Source of the DNA: an uncultured Lysobacteraceae bacterium
GTDB taxonomy: Bacteria; Pseudomonadota; Gammaproteobacteria; Xanthomonadales; Xanthomonadaceae
Direction of reading: 5' to 3'
DNA: 12,894 nt
Assembly: GCA_946482565.1 (NCBI GenBank)
Contig: CAMLSB010000038.1
Location: forward strand, 1 to 12,894
Under the pieces are notes generated by a model that was given only the letters and a program-made list of their open reading frames with translations, had not been told where the DNA came from and did not search any database. This document shows positions 1 through 6,795 of this stretch, one piece after another; positions within the stretch are counted from its first letter, which is position 1; each line of letters begins with the position of its first letter. The position numbers were made by a program, and so were the translations under genes.

Positions 1-836
1 GCCTCGAGCTCGTCCCACGCCTTCCACATGCCCAGCACGCCGGTGCCGCCGCCGGTGGGATACACCACGACGTCGGGCAGCGACCAGCGCGTGCCTCCCG
101 GCGCGGGCTCGGCGAGTTCGAGGCCGAGCGATTTCTTGCCTTCGATGCGCCAGCCCGGTTCCTGGAACGTCGCGACCGAGAACCAGCCTTGCGGGATGTA
201 ATGCTCCTTCAGGTGCGCGCCGGCCTCGCGGATCGTCGGGCCGACGAGCTCGAGGATCACGCGAGCCGGATGCTGCTGCGCGGCGGCCGCGACATTGCCG
301 AGGATCGGCGCCGGCGTATCCGGCGGCATCGCCACGACGACGTCGAGTCCCGCCGCGATCGCGTAGCGCGTGAGCGAATCGCCCGCGTTGCCCTGCGTCG
401 GCACCGCCAGCCGCTTCAGCCCCAGCCGCCGCGCCTGCGCGACGACCATCGCCATGCCGCGATCCTTGAAGCTCTGCGTCGGGTTCGCGCCGAAGCCCTC
501 GTGCGCGCGGCCTTCATCCTTGATCGCGAGCGAGAAGCCCGCGGACTTCGCCAGTGCATCACCGGGTTGCGGCAGCAACGGCGTCGCGCCCTCGCCCAGC
601 GGCACGATGTGCGCCGCGTCGGCCGGATCGTTGATGTCGAGCGCCATCAGCGCGCCGAAGCGCCACATGTCGCGCCGGCGCGGGTCGTACCACGCGCCCG
701 GGTTCACGGCCGCGAGCCGCTCGAGGTCGAGCACCATCTCGACCGGCCGGCCATCGGCCGGATCGAGGTTCATCGGCCGGTCGGCGGGATATTCGATCCC
801 GGAGGCCAGGCCGCGCAGGCAACGGACATAGCTCAT
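1..836 (-). CDS. Threonine synthase, N-terminal 278 residues (3' end beyond window)
   Basis: PLP-dependent enzyme that would convert O-phosphohomoserine to threonine in the cytoplasm. The frame opens at ATG 836 with GGAG eight bases upstream and stays open to base 1, so the C-terminus is off the window. Visible landmarks are the PLP-lysine motif NPTQSFKDRG (residues 118-127, lysine 124), a substrate-binding PTQGNAGDS loop (146-154) and the PLP-phosphate glycine loop YPTGGGTG (259-266), followed by GMWKAWDEL. These fit the plant/archaeal-type threonine synthase branch of fold-type II enzymes. A threonine dehydratase or another fold-type II lyase is less likely, because the GMWKAWDEL-type stretch and the long N-terminal region fit threonine synthase better. 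It lies 59 bases downstream of the M28 peptidase on the same strand and could share its transcript. I leave the symbol blank because xanthomonads can carry a second, distinct thrC. Confidence 0.85.
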   Translation of the reverse strand, partial: MSYVRCLRGLASGIEYPADRPMNLDPADGRPVEMVLDLERLAAVNPGAWYDPRRRDMWRFGALMALDINDPADAAHIVPLGEGATPLLPQPGDALAKSAGFSLAIKDEGRAHEGFGANPTQSFKDRGMAMVVAQARRLGLKRLAVPTQGNAGDSLTRYAIAAGLDVVVAMPPDTPAPILGNVAAAAQQHPARVILELVGPTIREAGAHLKEHYIPQGWFSVATFQEPGWRIEGKKSLGLELAEPAPGGTRWSLPDVVVYPTGGGTGVLGMWKAWDELE

Positions 837-895
837 GCGCAGGACTCCACTCGATCGGGAACGTGTCTCACGGCTGGCGCGTCACGGCTGGTGCC

Positions 896-2038
896 TCAGG
901 GCTTTGCGGCGCCGTTGCCGGCGTGCAAGGCCTTCGCCGCATCCGCGTACTTCGTGGCCTTCGGATTCTTCGTGTTCCAGCGCGGCGCCTGCGGATCGTT
1001 CGCGATCAGCAGGATCGCCAGGGCCACGGTGCGGTCGACGGCGGCCATGTTCTCGTAGTCGATCTTGTCCCAGGTGTCGGCGGCGCCGTGGTAGTCCGGA
1101 TACTCGTACGCGACGCTGATCGTGTGCGCGGGCACGCCGAGGTCGGCGAGCGCCTGGTTGTCGCTGCGGGCGAAGTAGCGGTCGCTCGCGGTCGGATGCC
1201 GCGTGACGCGCGTGCCGGTCAGTCCGCCGGCGCGGACCAGCATGTCCCACACGTCGGAGTAGTCGGCGCCGGTGACCGCGAACGCGCGCACCTCCGGCCC
1301 CTCGCTGTCGTCGGTGCGGCCGACCTGCTCGAGGTTGATGTCGGCGACGGTGTCGGCCACCGGCACCAGCGGATGCTTGCCGTAGTAGCGCGAACCCACG
1401 AGGCCGTGCTCTTCGCCGAACACCGTCATGAAGATGATGCTGCGCTTCGGGCGCACCTTCTGCGCCGCGAACGCGCGCGCCAGCTCGATCACCGACACCG
1501 TGCCGCTGCCGTCGTCGTTCGCGCCGTTGAAGATATTGTCCGCATCGTCGCCGCGGATGCCGAGGTGGTCGTAGTGCGCGGTGACCATCACGTAGGTCTT
1601 GCTCAATTCCGGGTCCGAGCCGCGCAGCACGCCGACGACGTTGCGCACGAGCAGCGGTTCCGGCGCGTCGGCGTACTTCGCGCGCTCGCGTTGCGGCGCG
1701 ATCTCGCGCCAGTCGGCGGTCTGGAAATAGCCGTCGTCGCCGAGCGGCTCCAGGCCCGCCGCGCGGAACTGCGAGGCGATGTATTCGGCGGCGATGTCGA
1801 GCCCGCGCGACGGCGTGCCGCGGCCTTCCAGCGCATCCGACGCGAGGAACGCCAGGTGGCCGCGCATCGCGTCGGCGGAGATGGTCGACAGCAGTTGCGC
1901 CTGCAGCGGCGGCAGTGCCGATGCCGGCGCGTGCGCTTGCGCTTGCGCGTGCGCGTGCGACTGCGCTGCCGCCTGCGCGGCGCCGGCCGCGAACACACCC
2001 GCCAGGAAAGCGGCCTGCAAGGCCCGGAACGTCCGCAT
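896..2038 (-). CDS. Secreted M28-family zinc metallopeptidase (aminopeptidase type)
   Basis: 380 residues. ATG 2038 is preceded by GGGGAG with 7-base spacing. Residues 1-26 form a signal peptide (MRTFRALQAAFLAGVFAAGA, then an Ala-rich cleavage region), so the enzyme should act in the periplasm or outside the cell. The mature N-terminus begins with a His/Gln-Ala repeat (about 28-37). The catalytic domain has the M28 order of metal ligands: AHYDHLG (H155), NGANDDGSG (D175/D176), FGEEHG (E209/E210, general base and ligand), INLEQVG (E237) and DYHGAADT (H317). All expected ligands are present, so it should be active on peptides, releasing N-terminal residues. Substrate specificity cannot be read from sequence. 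It lies between the HxlR regulator gene and threonine synthase on the same strand. Confidence 0.92.
   Translation of the reverse strand: MRTFRALQAAFLAGVFAAGAAQAAAQSHAHAQAQAHAPASALPPLQAQLLSTISADAMRGHLAFLASDALEGRGTPSRGLDIAAEYIASQFRAAGLEPLGDDGYFQTADWREIAPQRERAKYADAPEPLLVRNVVGVLRGSDPELSKTYVMVTAHYDHLGIRGDDADNIFNGANDDGSGTVSVIELARAFAAQKVRPKRSIIFMTVFGEEHGLVGSRYYGKHPLVPVADTVADINLEQVGRTDDSEGPEVRAFAVTGADYSDVWDMLVRAGGLTGTRVTRHPTASDRYFARSDNQALADLGVPAHTISVAYEYPDYHGAADTWDKIDYENMAAVDRTVALAILLIANDPQAPRWNTKNPKATKYADAAKALHAGNGAAKP
1931..1966. repeat. Hexanucleotide tandem repeat inside the M28 peptidase gene
   Basis: Six successive six-base units of the form nTGCGC (GTGCGC, TTGCGC, TTGCGC, GTGCGC, GTGCGA, CTGCGC) read on the plus strand. 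On the coding (minus) strand they encode alternating Ala with His or Gln just after the signal peptide. Unit gain or loss would add or remove dipeptides without shifting the frame. Confidence 0.8.
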
Positions 2039-2098
2039 GGATTGTTCTCCCCGATTGAGTCGCCGAGTCTAGCGCGACCCCTGCCGCGAAAAGAGGCG

Positions 2099-2515
2099 TC
2101 AGCGCAGGGATGTGCCGCAAGTCATGGTCGCCGCCGGCGCGGGCGCAGCGCCCCGCGTGCGCTGCAGGTGCAGCAGGCCCCAGAGCCGCGCGTCCTCCAC
2201 CAGCGGCAGCACCGTGGCGCCGTACGCGCTCAACCGGTAGTGCACCGGGGCGGGCACCGGCCCGGTCGCCTCGCGCTCCACCAGGCCGTCGGCCTCCAGT
2301 TCCCGCAACTGTTCCGTCAACACCTTGTGCGAAATGGGCGCGACGCGGCGCTGCAAGCCGGAAAAATGGTTGGGTTCGCGCGCGAGCCAGTACAGGATCG
2401 TGAGCTTCCACTTGCCGCCCACCGCCGCGAACGCCGCATGCAGCGGGCAATCGGCGAGCGGATGCGGCGTCGCACCCCGGTACGCACCCGAACGTGCGTT
2501 CTTGTCGCTGCGCAT
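2099..2515 (-). CDS. HxlR-family winged-helix transcriptional regulator
   Basis: 138 residues. ATG 2515 is chosen because GGAGG sits 6 bases upstream; longer open frames run through the divergent gene and lack support. The HxlR core is clear: a cysteine near the start of the domain (C23 in DCPLH), then GGKWKLTILYWL (33-44), a recognition-helix region ISHKVLTEQLRELEADGLVE (61-80) and the wing VHYRLSAYGATVLP (91-104). Such proteins bind operator DNA as dimers, and some sense electrophiles or quinones through the N-terminal cysteine. Whether this one does is unknown. It is divergent from the secreted lipocalin-like gene across only 42 bases, so that gene and its own promoter are the likely targets. 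The tail after residue 120 is Ala/Pro-rich and probably disordered. Confidence 0.9.
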   Translation of the reverse strand: MRSDKNARSGAYRGATPHPLADCPLHAAFAAVGGKWKLTILYWLAREPNHFSGLQRRVAPISHKVLTEQLRELEADGLVEREATGPVPAPVHYRLSAYGATVLPLVEDARLWGLLHLQRTRGAAPAPAATMTCGTSLR

Positions 2516-2557
2516 GGAAGCCTCCAGCATCGGCCATCGATCGCACCGGAGCATGCC
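2516..2557. promoter_or_regulatory. Divergent promoter region of hxlR-type gene and secreted lipocalin-like gene
   Basis: The whole intergenic space is 42 bases and holds both ribosome-binding sites (GGAGG for the minus-strand regulator, GGAG at 2548-2551 for the plus-strand gene). Promoter elements of each gene must therefore overlap the coding start of the other or this short gap. I cannot identify a convincing operator palindrome beyond a short ATCGAT at 2535-2540. Confidence 0.4.
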
Positions 2558-3163
2558 ATGACCCCACGTCGCCGTGGACTTTTCCGCGCCCTGCTCCTGC
2601 TCGCCGCGGTGGGCGCGCCCGTGCCGGCCGCCTTCGCGCAAGTCGCGCCCGCGCCCGCAGCGACACACACGCCCGTCCCTGCGCCGGCGCCGCTGCGCGA
2701 TGGTGCGCACGATTTCGACTTCGAAATCGGCACCTGGAAGACCCATCTCAAACGCCTGCTGCACCCGCTGTCGGGATCGGACGAGTGGGCCGAATACGAC
2801 GGCATCACCACCGTGCGCAAGGTCTGGGACGGACGCGCCAACCTGGTCGAGCTGGTGGCCGATGGCCCCGCCGGCCATTTCGAAGGCCTGAACCTGCGCC
2901 TGTACAACCCGCGGTCGCGGCAATGGAGCCTCAACTTCGCCAGCAGCCGCGGCGGCACGCTGGCGACGCCGACCATCGGCGGCTTCGTCGACGGCGTCGG
3001 CACCTTCCACGACCAGGAAGACTTCGACGGGCGCGCGGTGTTCGTGCGTTTCCTGATCATTCCCGTCGACGCCGACACCATCCGCTTCGAGCAGTCCTTT
3101 TCCGCCGACGGCGGCAAGACCTGGGAGTTGAACTGGGTGGCGACGGACACGCGGGTCAAGTAG
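2558..3163 (+). CDS. Secreted DUF1579-like (lipocalin-fold) hypothetical protein
   Basis: 201 residues. ATG 2558 has GGAG six bases upstream; the ATG at 2553 is out of frame. A signal peptide (MTPRRRGLFRALLLLAAVGA, cleavage after AAFA) is followed by a Pro/Ala linker and a globular domain from about residue 47 that starts HDFDFEIGTWK. The pattern 'fDFexGtWk ... vWDG ... egl.lRlynp.s.qW ... GtF.dqedfdGr ... D..rfeqsfSaDGGktWE.nW' matches periplasmic proteins often annotated DUF1579 or 'lipocalin-like'. These are predicted beta barrels with no settled activity. It would act in the periplasm or outside the cell. It is divergent from the HxlR regulator, which probably controls it. Its stop lies six bases from the convergent glutathione S-transferase stop. 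The fold assignment is inference from the pattern. Confidence 0.75.
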   Translation: MTPRRRGLFRALLLLAAVGAPVPAAFAQVAPAPAATHTPVPAPAPLRDGAHDFDFEIGTWKTHLKRLLHPLSGSDEWAEYDGITTVRKVWDGRANLVELVADGPAGHFEGLNLRLYNPRSRQWSLNFASSRGGTLATPTIGGFVDGVGTFHDQEDFDGRAVFVRFLIIPVDADTIRFEQSFSADGGKTWELNWVATDTRVK

Positions 3164-3169
3164 CCCGGC

Positions 3170-3844
3170 TCAGACCGCGACGAATTCCTTGCCGGCGAGC
3201 GAAGCGGCGAACCCGTCGTGCGCGGCGTGCACCTCGGCCCAGTGCGGCAGCGCCTTCATCCGGGCGATCCACGCGCGGATGTTCGGGAAATCGGCGAAGC
3301 CGCAGCCGACCAGCTCGCCCATCACCAGCATCTCGACGCCCACGTAGTCGGCCAGCGTCGGCGCATCGCCGCACAGGAAGGCGTTGCCGCGGCCGAGGAA
3401 GTGCGACTCGAGCACGCCCAGCCAGCGCAGCGTCTTCTCCTGCCCCCAGGCGATCGTGGCGGCGTGCGCCTCGTCGCTGCGGCGCCGGTGGTGCGGGAAC
3501 AGCTGCGGATAGACCAGGCCGTAGCCGAAGTCCTTGTAGTAGTTGCCGTAGAACCAGGCCATCGCCTCGTCCACGCGCGCCCGCGCCTGCAGGTCGGCCG
3601 GGTAGGCCTTCGAGCCGGCCTTGCCCGCGAGGTAGCGCAGGATCGCCGCGCTCTCGGTGAGCACGAAGCCATCGTCGTCCAGCACCGGCACCAGCGCGTT
3701 GGGGTTGATCGCCTTGTACTCGGGTGCGTGGTGCGCGCCGGTCATCAGGTCGACGAGCACATGGTCCAGCGCGATGCCCTCGTGCGCGGCGAACAGCATC
3801 ACCATGCGGCTGACGGTGGAGGCGGGGTGGTAGTAGAGCTTCAT
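3170..3844 (-). CDS. Glutathione S-transferase family protein
   Basis: 224 residues, typical cytosolic GST length. The N-terminal thioredoxin-like domain begins MKLYYHPASTVSRMV, with serines 9 and 12 as candidate catalytic residues. It has the cis-proline of the glutathione site in NALVPVLDDDG (49-59) and the ESAAIL motif (64-69) that binds the gamma-glutamyl group. The helical C-terminal domain carries the N-capping box APTLADY (about 161-167). It would conjugate or reduce substrates with glutathione in the cytoplasm; the subclass is uncertain. The start codon overlaps the stop of the upstream DUF4199 gene (ATGA at 3841-3844), so translation is probably coupled. Convergent with the lipocalin-like gene. 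Confidence 0.9.
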   Translation of the reverse strand: MKLYYHPASTVSRMVMLFAAHEGIALDHVLVDLMTGAHHAPEYKAINPNALVPVLDDDGFVLTESAAILRYLAGKAGSKAYPADLQARARVDEAMAWFYGNYYKDFGYGLVYPQLFPHHRRRSDEAHAATIAWGQEKTLRWLGVLESHFLGRGNAFLCGDAPTLADYVGVEMLVMGELVGCGFADFPNIRAWIARMKALPHWAEVHAAHDGFAASLAGKEFVAV

Positions 3845-4377
3845 GCACGACTCCTGGGAAGGAAATGGGGGTTGCGCAGCAGCGCCGCCGACACCAGCGA
3901 CACCAGCACGCCGACCGGGAAGATCTCGGCAAAGGTCATCGGCAGGCGGAACAGCGGATTAGCGTACTTCACCTTGAAGTCAGCCATCTCGGCGCTCATG
4001 CGCTCGATCTCGGCGGCGCTCGCACCGCGGGCGCGGGCCTGCTCGACCACCGCATTGCCGTAGGAGGTGGCGAAGTCCATGTGCAGCACCGCCTGCACGC
4101 CTTCCCACGCGACCACGTAGAACACGCCCGCGACGAAGCTGATCCCCAGCCCGACGCCGAGCGCCGGCCAGAAGCCGATCACCCCACCGCGGTCCACGTC
4201 GCGATGCCGCTTGATGCCCACGAACACCGCGCTGAGCGCGATGAGCATCGTCGCGTAACCGATCAGCATCGCGTACTGGCTCGGCGGCTCCCCGCCGAAG
4301 CCCAGGAACGTGGCGAACATGAAGCCGCCGACGACGACGCCGGCGATCGCGCCGTACTTCAGGATGGTGCGCAGCAT
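3841..4377 (-). CDS. DUF4199 domain membrane protein
   Basis: 178 residues. ATG 4377 is preferred because GGGGAG lies 7 bases upstream. In-frame starts at 4410 and 4437 would add 11-20 polar residues without a better site. Four hydrophobic segments are visible: about 8-27, 36-54, 69-91 and 148-167. A soluble, charged loop between segments 3 and 4 (about 92-147) contains ARARGASAAEIERMSAEM. This is the layout of DUF4199, a family of inner-membrane proteins of unknown function common in Bacteroidetes and xanthomonads. Its stop overlaps the GST start by four bases, and a small LuxR-type regulator lies 106 bases upstream on the same strand. Function unknown. Confidence 0.8.
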   Translation of the reverse strand: MLRTILKYGAIAGVVVGGFMFATFLGFGGEPPSQYAMLIGYATMLIALSAVFVGIKRHRDVDRGGVIGFWPALGVGLGISFVAGVFYVVAWEGVQAVLHMDFATSYGNAVVEQARARGASAAEIERMSAEMADFKVKYANPLFRLPMTFAEIFPVGVLVSLVSAALLRNPHFLPRSRA

Positions 4378-4434
4378 GCGGGTGCTCCCCGTGGTGGTTG
4401 GTGACGCCATTACCCCCTGCCCCGCCCGCCCGGG

Positions 4435-4476
4435 CAATCGCCCGAACGGGTGATTCGGGCGCGTTCGCCCGATTGG
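4435..4476 (-). terminator. Overlapping alternative hairpins after the LuxR-type gene (attenuator or terminator candidate)
   Basis: Two perfect stems share a middle arm. TCGGGCG (4455-4461) can pair with CGCCCGA (4466-4472) across a 4-base loop. TTCGGGCG (4454-4461) can pair with CGCCCGAA (4439-4446) across a 7-base loop. They cannot both form. The segment begins 8 bases after the stop of the upstream regulator gene and ends about 58 bases before the DUF4199 start. No U-tract follows either stem, so a plain rho-independent terminator is doubtful. Confidence 0.4.
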
Positions 4477-4483
4477 CGGAAGC

Positions 4484-4897
4484 TTACGGCACGATCCCCA
4501 GCTCCCGCGCGCGCCGGATGGCCTCGGTGCGGCGGCGCGCGCCGAGCTTGGCGAACAGGTTGGCCACGTGCGTCTTGACCGTGTTCGGCGAGACGTGGAG
4601 GCGCGCGGCGATCTCCTTGTTGGCGCGGCCGGCGGCGAGCTCTTGCAGCACCTCGAGCTCGCGCTCGCTCAGTCCCAGCGCCGCCCGCGCCTGCGGGTTG
4701 CCGTCGAAGGGCGCCGGCGGCGGCGCAGCGAAGGCACGCGCGCCGACGAACACGCCGAGCGCCAGGAAGCCGGCGGCGACCAGGAACAGGTAGACGTCGC
4801 CCGGATGCAGGCGGGCGAGGCGCTGGTAGTCGAGCCATTGCAGGCCCACGGCGCCCACCGCAAGCAACGCGCCGTAGCCAACGACCCGCTTCCACAT
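4484..4897 (-). CDS. Small membrane-anchored LuxR-type transcriptional regulator
   Basis: 137 residues. ATG 4897 has GGAGG five bases upstream; an upstream in-frame ATG at 4930 lacks a site. Two hydrophobic helices (about 5-22 and 36-53) are followed by a short Pro/Ala linker and a complete LuxR/GerE helix-turn-helix (about 75-130): LSERELEVLQELAAGRANKE, then RLHVSPNTVKTHVANLFAKL. There is no receiver or ligand-binding domain, so any signal would enter through the membrane segment or through a partner. It is followed on the same strand by the DUF4199 and GST genes, the natural candidates for its targets or partners. The helix-turn-helix family call is firm; the membrane anchoring is inferred from hydrophobicity. 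Confidence 0.88.
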   Translation of the reverse strand: MWKRVVGYGALLAVGAVGLQWLDYQRLARLHPGDVYLFLVAAGFLALGVFVGARAFAAPPPAPFDGNPQARAALGLSERELEVLQELAAGRANKEIAARLHVSPNTVKTHVANLFAKLGARRRTEAIRRARELGIVP

Positions 4898-4959
4898 GCT
4901 CGCCTCCGGTGCCGATCCGCCCGCGGGCATCTTACGGCCCGGTCGGCCGCGCGCGTCCG

Positions 4960-5178
4960 TCAGGCCTTGAGGCCGGCGACGATCTCCGAGACATCGAGCC
5001 CGAGCTCGAGCTGCAGGCGCACGTGCGCCCGCTCCTTGCGCGACAGGACACGCCCCACCGCGACGCGGACATCCTCTTCCTCCAGGATCCGCATGATCCT
5101 CGGCAGGGCGGAGCCGATGGCATCCTGTCCGTAGCCGGCCTCGCGCAGGGCTGCGCTGATCAGGGTTTCAACGTCCAT
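4960..5178 (-). CDS. Small hypothetical protein, 72 residues
   Basis: I do not recognise the family. It is all-helical by appearance, with no signal or membrane segment: MDVETLISAALREAGYGQDA, a central RIMRILEEEDVRVAVGRVL, then a basic RKERAHVRLQ and an acidic end LELGLDVSEIVAGLKA. It is supported as a real gene because a diverged, truncated paralogue of its C-terminus exists at 6733-6795 with mainly synonymous-looking changes. There is no Shine-Dalgarno sequence before ATG 5178, but TATGAT lies at 5184-5189 on the coding strand. That would place transcription start at or next to the ATG, so it may be leaderless. Upstream of the LuxR-type gene by 62 bases. It could be a small regulator, but nothing proves this. 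Confidence 0.7.
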   Translation of the reverse strand: MDVETLISAALREAGYGQDAIGSALPRIMRILEEEDVRVAVGRVLSRKERAHVRLQLELGLDVSEIVAGLKA

Positions 5179-5183
5179 GGCAC

Positions 5184-5189
5184 ATCATA
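5184..5189 (-). promoter_or_regulatory. Candidate -10 box (TATGAT) for a leaderless 72-residue gene
   Basis: TATGAT on the minus strand ends five bases before ATG 5178. No good -35 hexamer is seen at the usual distance. If used, the mRNA would begin at the start codon. Confidence 0.3.
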
Positions 5190-5278
5190 GCGAGTCCCGG
5201 ATGCCCGCTCGTGGAGCCTGTATGCAGGCGTCACGCGGGCCTGCGTAGGCTGGAGGCTCCCGCCATCGAGAAACCGAC

Positions 5279-5674
5279 ATGACCCAATTCCCCGCAGGCA
5301 CCCTGGTCATGGTGGCCGACGGCCAGAAGGCCAGGCTGTTCCGCAACGTCGGCGACGGACAGGCGCTGCAGTTGCGCCAGGAAGAGATGATGGATGCGCA
5401 GCATCTCTCCCTCCAGGGCCCCTCCGGCGTGGCGCCGCCGGAACAGACCGTGGAGCAGACCAACGAGGCGAGCTTCGCCATGCACGTGGCGCACTGGCTC
5501 AATCACGAGGCGCTGGCCGGCCGCTACGCCGACCTGGTGCTGGTCGCCGATCCGCAGACGCTAGGGCAGATCCGCCCGCAGTTGCACAAGGAAACCCTGG
5601 GGCGCCTGCGCAAGGAAATCGCCAAGACGCTGACGAACTCGCCGCTGGAAGACATCACGGCGGCGCTGGACTGA
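5279..5674 (+). CDS. Host attachment family protein (PF10116-like)
   Basis: 131 residues. The N-terminus PAGTLVMVADGQKARLFRNV (5-24) and the later WLNHEALAGRYADLVLVADP (73-92), followed by LGQIRPQLHKET, match the 'protein required for attachment to host cells' family. The family has an RNase H-like or eRF1-like alpha/beta look, and the biochemical role is unsettled despite the name. No signal peptide, so it is likely cytoplasmic. The start at 5279 has only a weak GAGA site nine bases upstream but matches the family's N-terminus. The stop lies four bases from the convergent secreted-protein stop. Its composition matches the core chromosome, so this is the last clearly ordinary gene before the scar zone. 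Confidence 0.8.
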   Translation: MTQFPAGTLVMVADGQKARLFRNVGDGQALQLRQEEMMDAQHLSLQGPSGVAPPEQTVEQTNEASFAMHVAHWLNHEALAGRYADLVLVADPQTLGQIRPQLHKETLGRLRKEIAKTLTNSPLEDITAALD

Positions 5675-5678
5675 GCCG

Positions 5679-6626
5679 TTAGTCCCACATTCCGTCGGGA
5701 TAGATCAGCTCCTTTCGCGCCTGGTCGGCGGGCACCGGAGCTGGGTGGTCGCCCTCGGACGCGGCGCAGTTTTCGCGGGAGATCCGGCCCATCTCGCTAA
5801 TCAGCGAGAGTGCGCCGCTGCGGTCTGCGTCTTCGTTCGGGGCCTCGGTTTCTGGCAGTTTGACTACCATGGTTCCGCAAGTTCCAAAATTTTGCACATC
5901 GATGCGGGGCACCAGGGCCCGTACCGCCTCGTCGCCCAAGGCCTCGAACTTTTCGGGCGACAGGCCTGCGGCTGGCGAAGTAAAGCGGACCGTGATCAGG
6001 AAAAGATTGCGGTAGAACGCATAGCCAAGCGATTGCTTCGGCTCGCCCTCATAGGAGAACGAGATCCTCAGTTTGCGGCCGATGGTCGTAGTTGGCGCTG
6101 CGGCCGCTTGCACTGCTGCTGCGAGTGCATCGTCGGTACCGGGAGCAGTTGACGCATCCGCGGCCGGCGGCGTGTTGGAGCCACTGGAGATGGTGACCGC
6201 TTGCTCGCGGTCCGCCTCCGCGGCCGCACCGATCACGCTTGGCGGCGGCGCGGCGACGGAGAACTCCTGGATTTCGCCCATCTCGACATGCTGGTAGGAG
6301 TTGTTTTGCTGCTGTGCCAACACGCCATCAGTGATATCGGCCAAAGCTCGCTTGAGCCCGACTTCCTGGTCGGATCGGCCTTGGGGGAAAACGAAAATCG
6401 TGAGCGCGGATCCGTCGGGTAACCCGGGCACCTGGTAGCTCAGGGTGACACCTGCGAGCAATTGCTCGGGATCGTACGCGTCGCTCTTCAGCGTAAACGC
6501 CTGCACTTTCCGCGGGTAAGTCACCCAGGTTTTGTCCAGGAACTGGCTGGCTTTTCCCGGCGCAGAGGATGCCGCCATCGCCGGCGCGGCAAGCAACATC
6601 AGGGCAAGGATTAAACGGTGGCGCAT
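5679..6626 (-). CDS. Secreted protein of unknown family
   Basis: 315 residues. ATG 6626 has GGAG six bases upstream, and residues 1-19 form a clean signal peptide (MRHRLILALMLLAAPAMAA). I recognise no domain. Two predicted beta-rich parts (about 35-128 and 183-260) are joined by a low-complexity Ala/Thr/Pro/Ser linker (about 131-182). Both parts hold similar patterns (tLSYQVPGLPDGSALTIFVF and KLRISFSYEG, then LFLITVRFTS), so an internal duplication is possible but not shown. Only two cysteines occur in the mature chain (C250, C287), suitable for one disulfide. Periplasmic or exported location is expected. Its 5' flank is the broken TMEM175 gene remnant, so its promoter probably lies in that scar or is shared with it. 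Confidence 0.75.
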   Translation of the reverse strand: MRHRLILALMLLAAPAMAASSAPGKASQFLDKTWVTYPRKVQAFTLKSDAYDPEQLLAGVTLSYQVPGLPDGSALTIFVFPQGRSDQEVGLKRALADITDGVLAQQQNNSYQHVEMGEIQEFSVAAPPPSVIGAAAEADREQAVTISSGSNTPPAADASTAPGTDDALAAAVQAAAAPTTTIGRKLRISFSYEGEPKQSLGYAFYRNLFLITVRFTSPAAGLSPEKFEALGDEAVRALVPRIDVQNFGTCGTMVVKLPETEAPNEDADRSGALSLISEMGRISRENCAASEGDHPAPVPADQARKELIYPDGMWD

Positions 6627-6679
6627 GGTTGGCTCCGCAGACTCTGGTCTGTTGTTGAGCTTATCCAGGTAGACGACGG

Positions 6680-6736
6680 CGTGGTGAAGATGGCCGTGAC
6701 GCCGTCGCTGAAGGCTTCCAGCCGGTTCTTGGTCAT
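6680..6736 (-). pseudogene. TMEM175-family channel gene, 5' remnant
   Basis: From ATG 6736 the frame reads MTKNRLEAFSDGVTAIFTT, which aligns with the start of the intact channel at 9931 (MNKGRLEAFSDGVIAIIITI) and includes the FSDGV filter-helix signature of bacterial TMEM175 proteins. After about 19 codons similarity stops; the frame closes at 6611, inside the secreted-protein gene. There is thus no transmembrane protein left. The ATG overlaps the stop of the upstream remnant (ATGA at 6733-6736). The remnant is clear; whether it decayed by deletion or by insertion is not. Confidence 0.75.
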
Positions 6737-6795
6737 GCGGGCCCTTGTTTGAGGTCGGCCACGATTTCGGAGACGTCGAGCCCGAGTTCCAGCTG
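6733..6795 (-). pseudogene. 3' remnant of a paralogue of the 72-residue gene
   Basis: The last 20 codons read QLELGLDVSEIVADLKQGPA and stop. They match the C-terminus QLELGLDVSEIVAGLKA of the intact gene at 4960-5178. At DNA level 40 of 47 bases agree between 6749-6795 and 4967-5013. Upstream of 6795 similarity ends abruptly, so the 5' part is gone. The break marks the left edge of the accessory segment. Confidence 0.75.

Noticed and set aside
869..891. Short direct repeat CACGGCTGG twice, 14 bases apart, between the peptidase and threonine synthase genes
   Set aside because: Two copies of nine bases in GC-rich DNA can arise by chance, and no further structure supports a binding site.
863..3163. 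Very long plus-strand open frame (766 codons) and similarly long minus-strand frame at 882-2666
   Set aside because: They are GC-driven shadows across the M28 peptidase and HxlR genes: Arg/Ala-rich with no motifs. Only the 2558-3163 part of the plus frame is real.
4410..4437. Longer N-terminus for the DUF4199 protein
   Set aside because: The extra residues are polar and unlike a membrane-protein start, while ATG 4377 has a good ribosome site.
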